Shown here: piece after piece, positions 63,229 through 64,000 of the stretch | Position numbering within the stretch: the stretch's first letter is position 1 | Layout of the letters: each line of letters opens with the position of its first letter | DNA from: Halichondria panicea | Taxonomy: Eukaryota; Porifera; Demospongiae; Suberitida; Halichondriidae | Assembly (NCBI RefSeq): GCF_963675165.1 | Contig: NC_087390.1 | Span: 4,969,301-5,033,300, forward strand | Reading direction: 5' to 3' | DNA: 64,000 nucleotides | The notes under the pieces: generated by a model | Told to the model about the DNA's origin: nothing | Databases searched by the model: none | Seen by the model: only the letters and a program-made list of their open reading frames with translations | Program-made: the position numbers and the translations under genes

Positions 63229-64000
63229 GGGCAGTCCGTTTCGGCAACCTGTGTTAAAGTTTGCTCTCAAGTTTCCTTCCAACACGGTCGATTTTTTTCT
63301 GTGTCGTCTTTTTGACTCCGCCCTATCTCGTCTCTTTCTTTATTTCGTCTGTCGCAAGGAGGGTGCTCCGCTGGTTGAGTCACTGGCCACCTCCCCTCAG
63401 AAGATCATCAGCACTACATTCACTTTAGCTGTGAGTCTAGAATTATAATTATGCAGTGTACACCTGCATGTCCACTTGTCACACAGCTATTATAGTTCCC
63501 ATTAGATCTTATCACAGCTAGTGTCTATTATAAACAGCTACCCATTTCCCCAGAAAACTGTCCCTAAGAGGAAAACTCACATGCATATATACACATGTAT
63601 GTGTATTCACTTTAGGCACTGTTTTTTTAGCTATGAAAGGTCACCCTTTTGAAGTGAGTTTGCAGAATGTAGTTTGTATAGATAGCTGGCATGTGTGTTG
63701 TACTAGTTGATATAGTGAGTTCCTGGAAGCACTGTGTCAACCATTCCTCTTTGTTTGTCTAGATACATGTACTAAACAAGGGCCCTTAACCATTAAAATG
63801 ATTATTCTCTTCCTACATTGTAGGTGTATGCAACCTGATCACTGCCGCCCACCCACCCCCTCACTACACACACACACACACACACACACGTGCACAGTCC
63901 CAGCTGCTAGGAGACGACTCTGCCGTGAAGAGGCGGGAACTACAGTTTCAGGGAGTGTCCCTTTGTCACATGCTAGTAGAGGGGAATGAGGAATGGATAA
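46390..64000 (+). CDS. TRRAP: TRRAP (transformation/transcription domain-associated protein), N-terminal ~1,555 codons
   Basis: Giant HEAT-repeat scaffold and PIKK pseudokinase that links activators to SAGA and TIP60/NuA4 acetyltransferases. Exons: 46390-46438, 46678-46727, 46885-46960, 47437-47471, 47737-47808, 48128-48244, 48456-48512, 48617-48673, 48987-49061, 49169-49360, 49900-50196, 50485-50601, 50771-50862, 51107-51207, 51506-51634, 52108-52243, 52526-52583, 56019-56189, 56583-56696, 56908-57073, 57503-57735, 57944-58078, 58399-58584, 58894-59074, 59236-59356, 59700-59933, 60319-60610, 60965-61201, 61416-61499, 61804-61938, 62173-62346, 62661-62846, 63227-63430, 63898-64000+. Near-identity to metazoan TRRAP is seen in [91 protein letters not shown] and [11 protein letters not shown] and kinase-like regions lie beyond the window. 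The ATG at 46390 opens [13 protein letters not shown]. Several acceptors sit at the ends of (AC)n tracts. Confidence 0.96.
47177..47378 (+). repeat. Tandem duplication, about 101 bp x 2, in TRRAP intron 3
   Basis: Two nearly identical copies begin TACCCACGCGCGCCTCGGGT at 47177 and 47278. They differ by one A and one G/A change, so the duplication is recent. It is intronic and non-coding. Confidence 0.88.
48909..48986. repeat. (AC)n microsatellite forming a TRRAP splice acceptor
   Basis: The tract, interrupted near 48921-48936, runs unbroken into CACACAG at 48986, followed by the exon coding [13 protein letters not shown]. There is no conventional pyrimidine run between the repeat and the AG. 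Confidence 0.85.
49446..49556. mobile_element. Small MITE / hairpin, about 110 bp, in TRRAP intron 10
   Basis: GAGAGGAGGTCCGACACG...GCCTCGATTAG and CTAATCGAGG...CGTGTCGGACCTCCTCT are inverted repeats of about 33 bp around a 45-base loop. Its outer bases match the MITE at 45563-45878, which suggests one family in shortened form. Confidence 0.8.
52778..53376. mobile_element. MITE, about 600 bp, in TRRAP intron 17
   Basis: The outer ends GGTTACGGTATAC and GTATACCGTAACC are perfect 13-bp inverted repeats. An inner pair, AGGGCGACTCGAAGAG (about 52936) and CTCTTCGACTCGCCCT (about 53083), is also inverted. No coding sequence is present. It lies upstream of the two nested genes. Confidence 0.72.
53849..54310 (+). 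CDS. Nested gene 1: small type II membrane protein, 153 aa
   Basis: Intronless frame inside TRRAP intron 17, same strand. Residues 1-88 are a hydrophilic N-terminus with PIKQEEPSS near the start, a Ser-rich run ([16 protein letters not shown]) and a basic patch (KRSRRY). One membrane segment follows (about 90-114, [20 protein letters not shown]), then a short heptad-like stretch ([18 protein letters not shown]) and an N-glycosylation sequon (NETA) before the stop. By the positive-inside rule the N-terminus faces the cytosol. The segment [15 protein letters not shown] is similar to [15 protein letters not shown] of nested gene 2, so the two look paralogous; this one lacks the extracellular domain. 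A CAG just before the ATG (TTCCAGAATGG) may be the acceptor of a 5' UTR intron. Function unknown. Confidence 0.68.
   Translation: MDDNPVFDEAAAPIKQEEPSSTGNYDVHPPQQNTSGEQENAQGEPVQVSNLVEPTRRKPTTSSMSSSSRSSYSSYFSNQPKFLMKRSRRYLTCCVVGITILLSLLFMAGTAAIAVYTLIEVFTLRMENDNLQKSLIEFQRLVLARFNETASSQ
54938..55744 (+). CDS. Nested gene 2: membrane-anchored short-chain-collagen-C4 / spongin-type C-terminal domain protein, 268 aa
   Basis: Intronless frame in TRRAP intron 17, same strand. The layout is a cytosolic N-terminus (1-48), a membrane segment (about 49-76, [20 protein letters not shown]), a short stalk ([12 protein letters not shown]), then a Cys-rich extracellular domain (about 97-268). That domain opens [12 protein letters not shown], carries [50 protein letters not shown] and ends LNCIVCTK. 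These landmarks follow the non-collagenous C-terminal domain of sponge short-chain collagen C4 / spongin-type proteins. No Gly-X-Y repeats precede it, so this is not a collagen but a membrane-tethered relative. Sequons NIT, NNT and NFS are present. A role at the cell surface or in matrix attachment is inferred. Confidence 0.82.
   Translation: MATLKKMSGFDYNKVSNECSPNSEEVEPLSSTDRETITRRPEPKHGHFTAVCSLLVILVLLGLSIVGVAAIAMSSWSELNNLRQQNENITPLLNSRGVVYTRWGSINCFSNNTFTLYSGLMGGTRSSDINGGSSFLCLPSYPEYASESRTNLLSGNFSLLSVLRYTSPVTDIVFCAACSVLSHTQVVMIPARTSCPEGWTIEYYGYIMTASSHRTEFVCVDHNQDTVPSEHGVMMAATELYYVKAHCDGLPCPPYDQERRLNCIVCTK
57399..57494. repeat. (AC)n microsatellite in TRRAP intron 20
   Basis: About 95 bp of nearly pure AC with two CGC interruptions, ending eight bases before the CAG acceptor of the exon coding [10 protein letters not shown]. 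Open frames through it (poly-HT, poly-CV) are artefacts of the repeat. Confidence 0.9.
58630..58678. repeat. (TG)n microsatellite in TRRAP intron 23
   Basis: A TG run begins about 45 bases after the donor at 58585 and follows a duplicated GGTCATCCAGGTG motif copied from the exon end. It is a donor-side repeat, unlike the acceptor-side AC tracts elsewhere in the gene. Confidence 0.85.
63152..63226. repeat. (AC)n microsatellite forming a TRRAP splice acceptor
   Basis: AC/ATAC repeats run directly to CACACAG at 63226, the acceptor of the exon coding [13 protein letters not shown] similar tract (63869-63890) precedes the next acceptor at 63897. Confidence 0.85.

Overview
This is a stretch of animal nuclear genome, most likely from a sponge (probably a demosponge). 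Genes are split into many short exons with GT-AG introns. There are long (AC)n microsatellites, LINE fragments, a piggyBac remnant and many MITEs. The sponge assignment rests on a spongin / short-chain-collagen-C4-type C-terminal domain, a local expansion of death-domain proteins built on a kelch-ZU5-UPA-death chassis, and a clear metazoan-type TRRAP. The species cannot be fixed from the sequence. All homology calls come from reading motifs, not from searches.

Left and middle (0.7-46.1 kb) is a tandem array of four related death-fold genes on the + strand, here called A (748-8243), B (14500-21443), C (24693-32372) and E (41666-46128). In B and C the order is: short first exon, kelch beta-propeller, death-fold-like helical domain, acidic linker and coiled coil, a linker carrying four psi-K-x-E (SUMO-type) motifs, ZU5, UPA-like region, death domain and a very basic C-terminal tail. 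My exon models for B and C close in frame at 1023 and 1009 residues. The ZU5-UPA-death part is the layout of PIDD1, UNC5 and ankyrins. B and E also carry an HFS tripeptide near the end of ZU5, like the PIDD1 self-cleavage sites. A has a different N-terminal half and has lost the ZU5 core. E has lost the SUMO-type motifs and basic tail and ends in a different death domain.

Each duplication unit also carries a TRMT10 (tRNA m1G9 methyltransferase) gene or relic on the - strand, head to head with the kelch gene. The copy at 10.5-12.8 kb reads through eight exons in frame, but its last exon was not found. The copies at 23.5-24.6 and 34.7-35.7 kb are decayed and share a stop codon. Between the third relic and gene E lies about 6 kb of transposon debris: a LINE with a probable restriction-like endonuclease, a minus-strand LINE fragment, three copies of a dispersed repeat, and hairpins.

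Right (46.39-64.0 kb) is the N-terminal 40% or so of TRRAP, the SAGA/TIP60 scaffold: 34 exons, about 1,555 codons, running off the window. Its largest intron (52584-56018) holds two same-strand, intronless, type II membrane protein genes. They look paralogous, and one ends in the spongin/collagen-C4-type domain without any collagen repeats.
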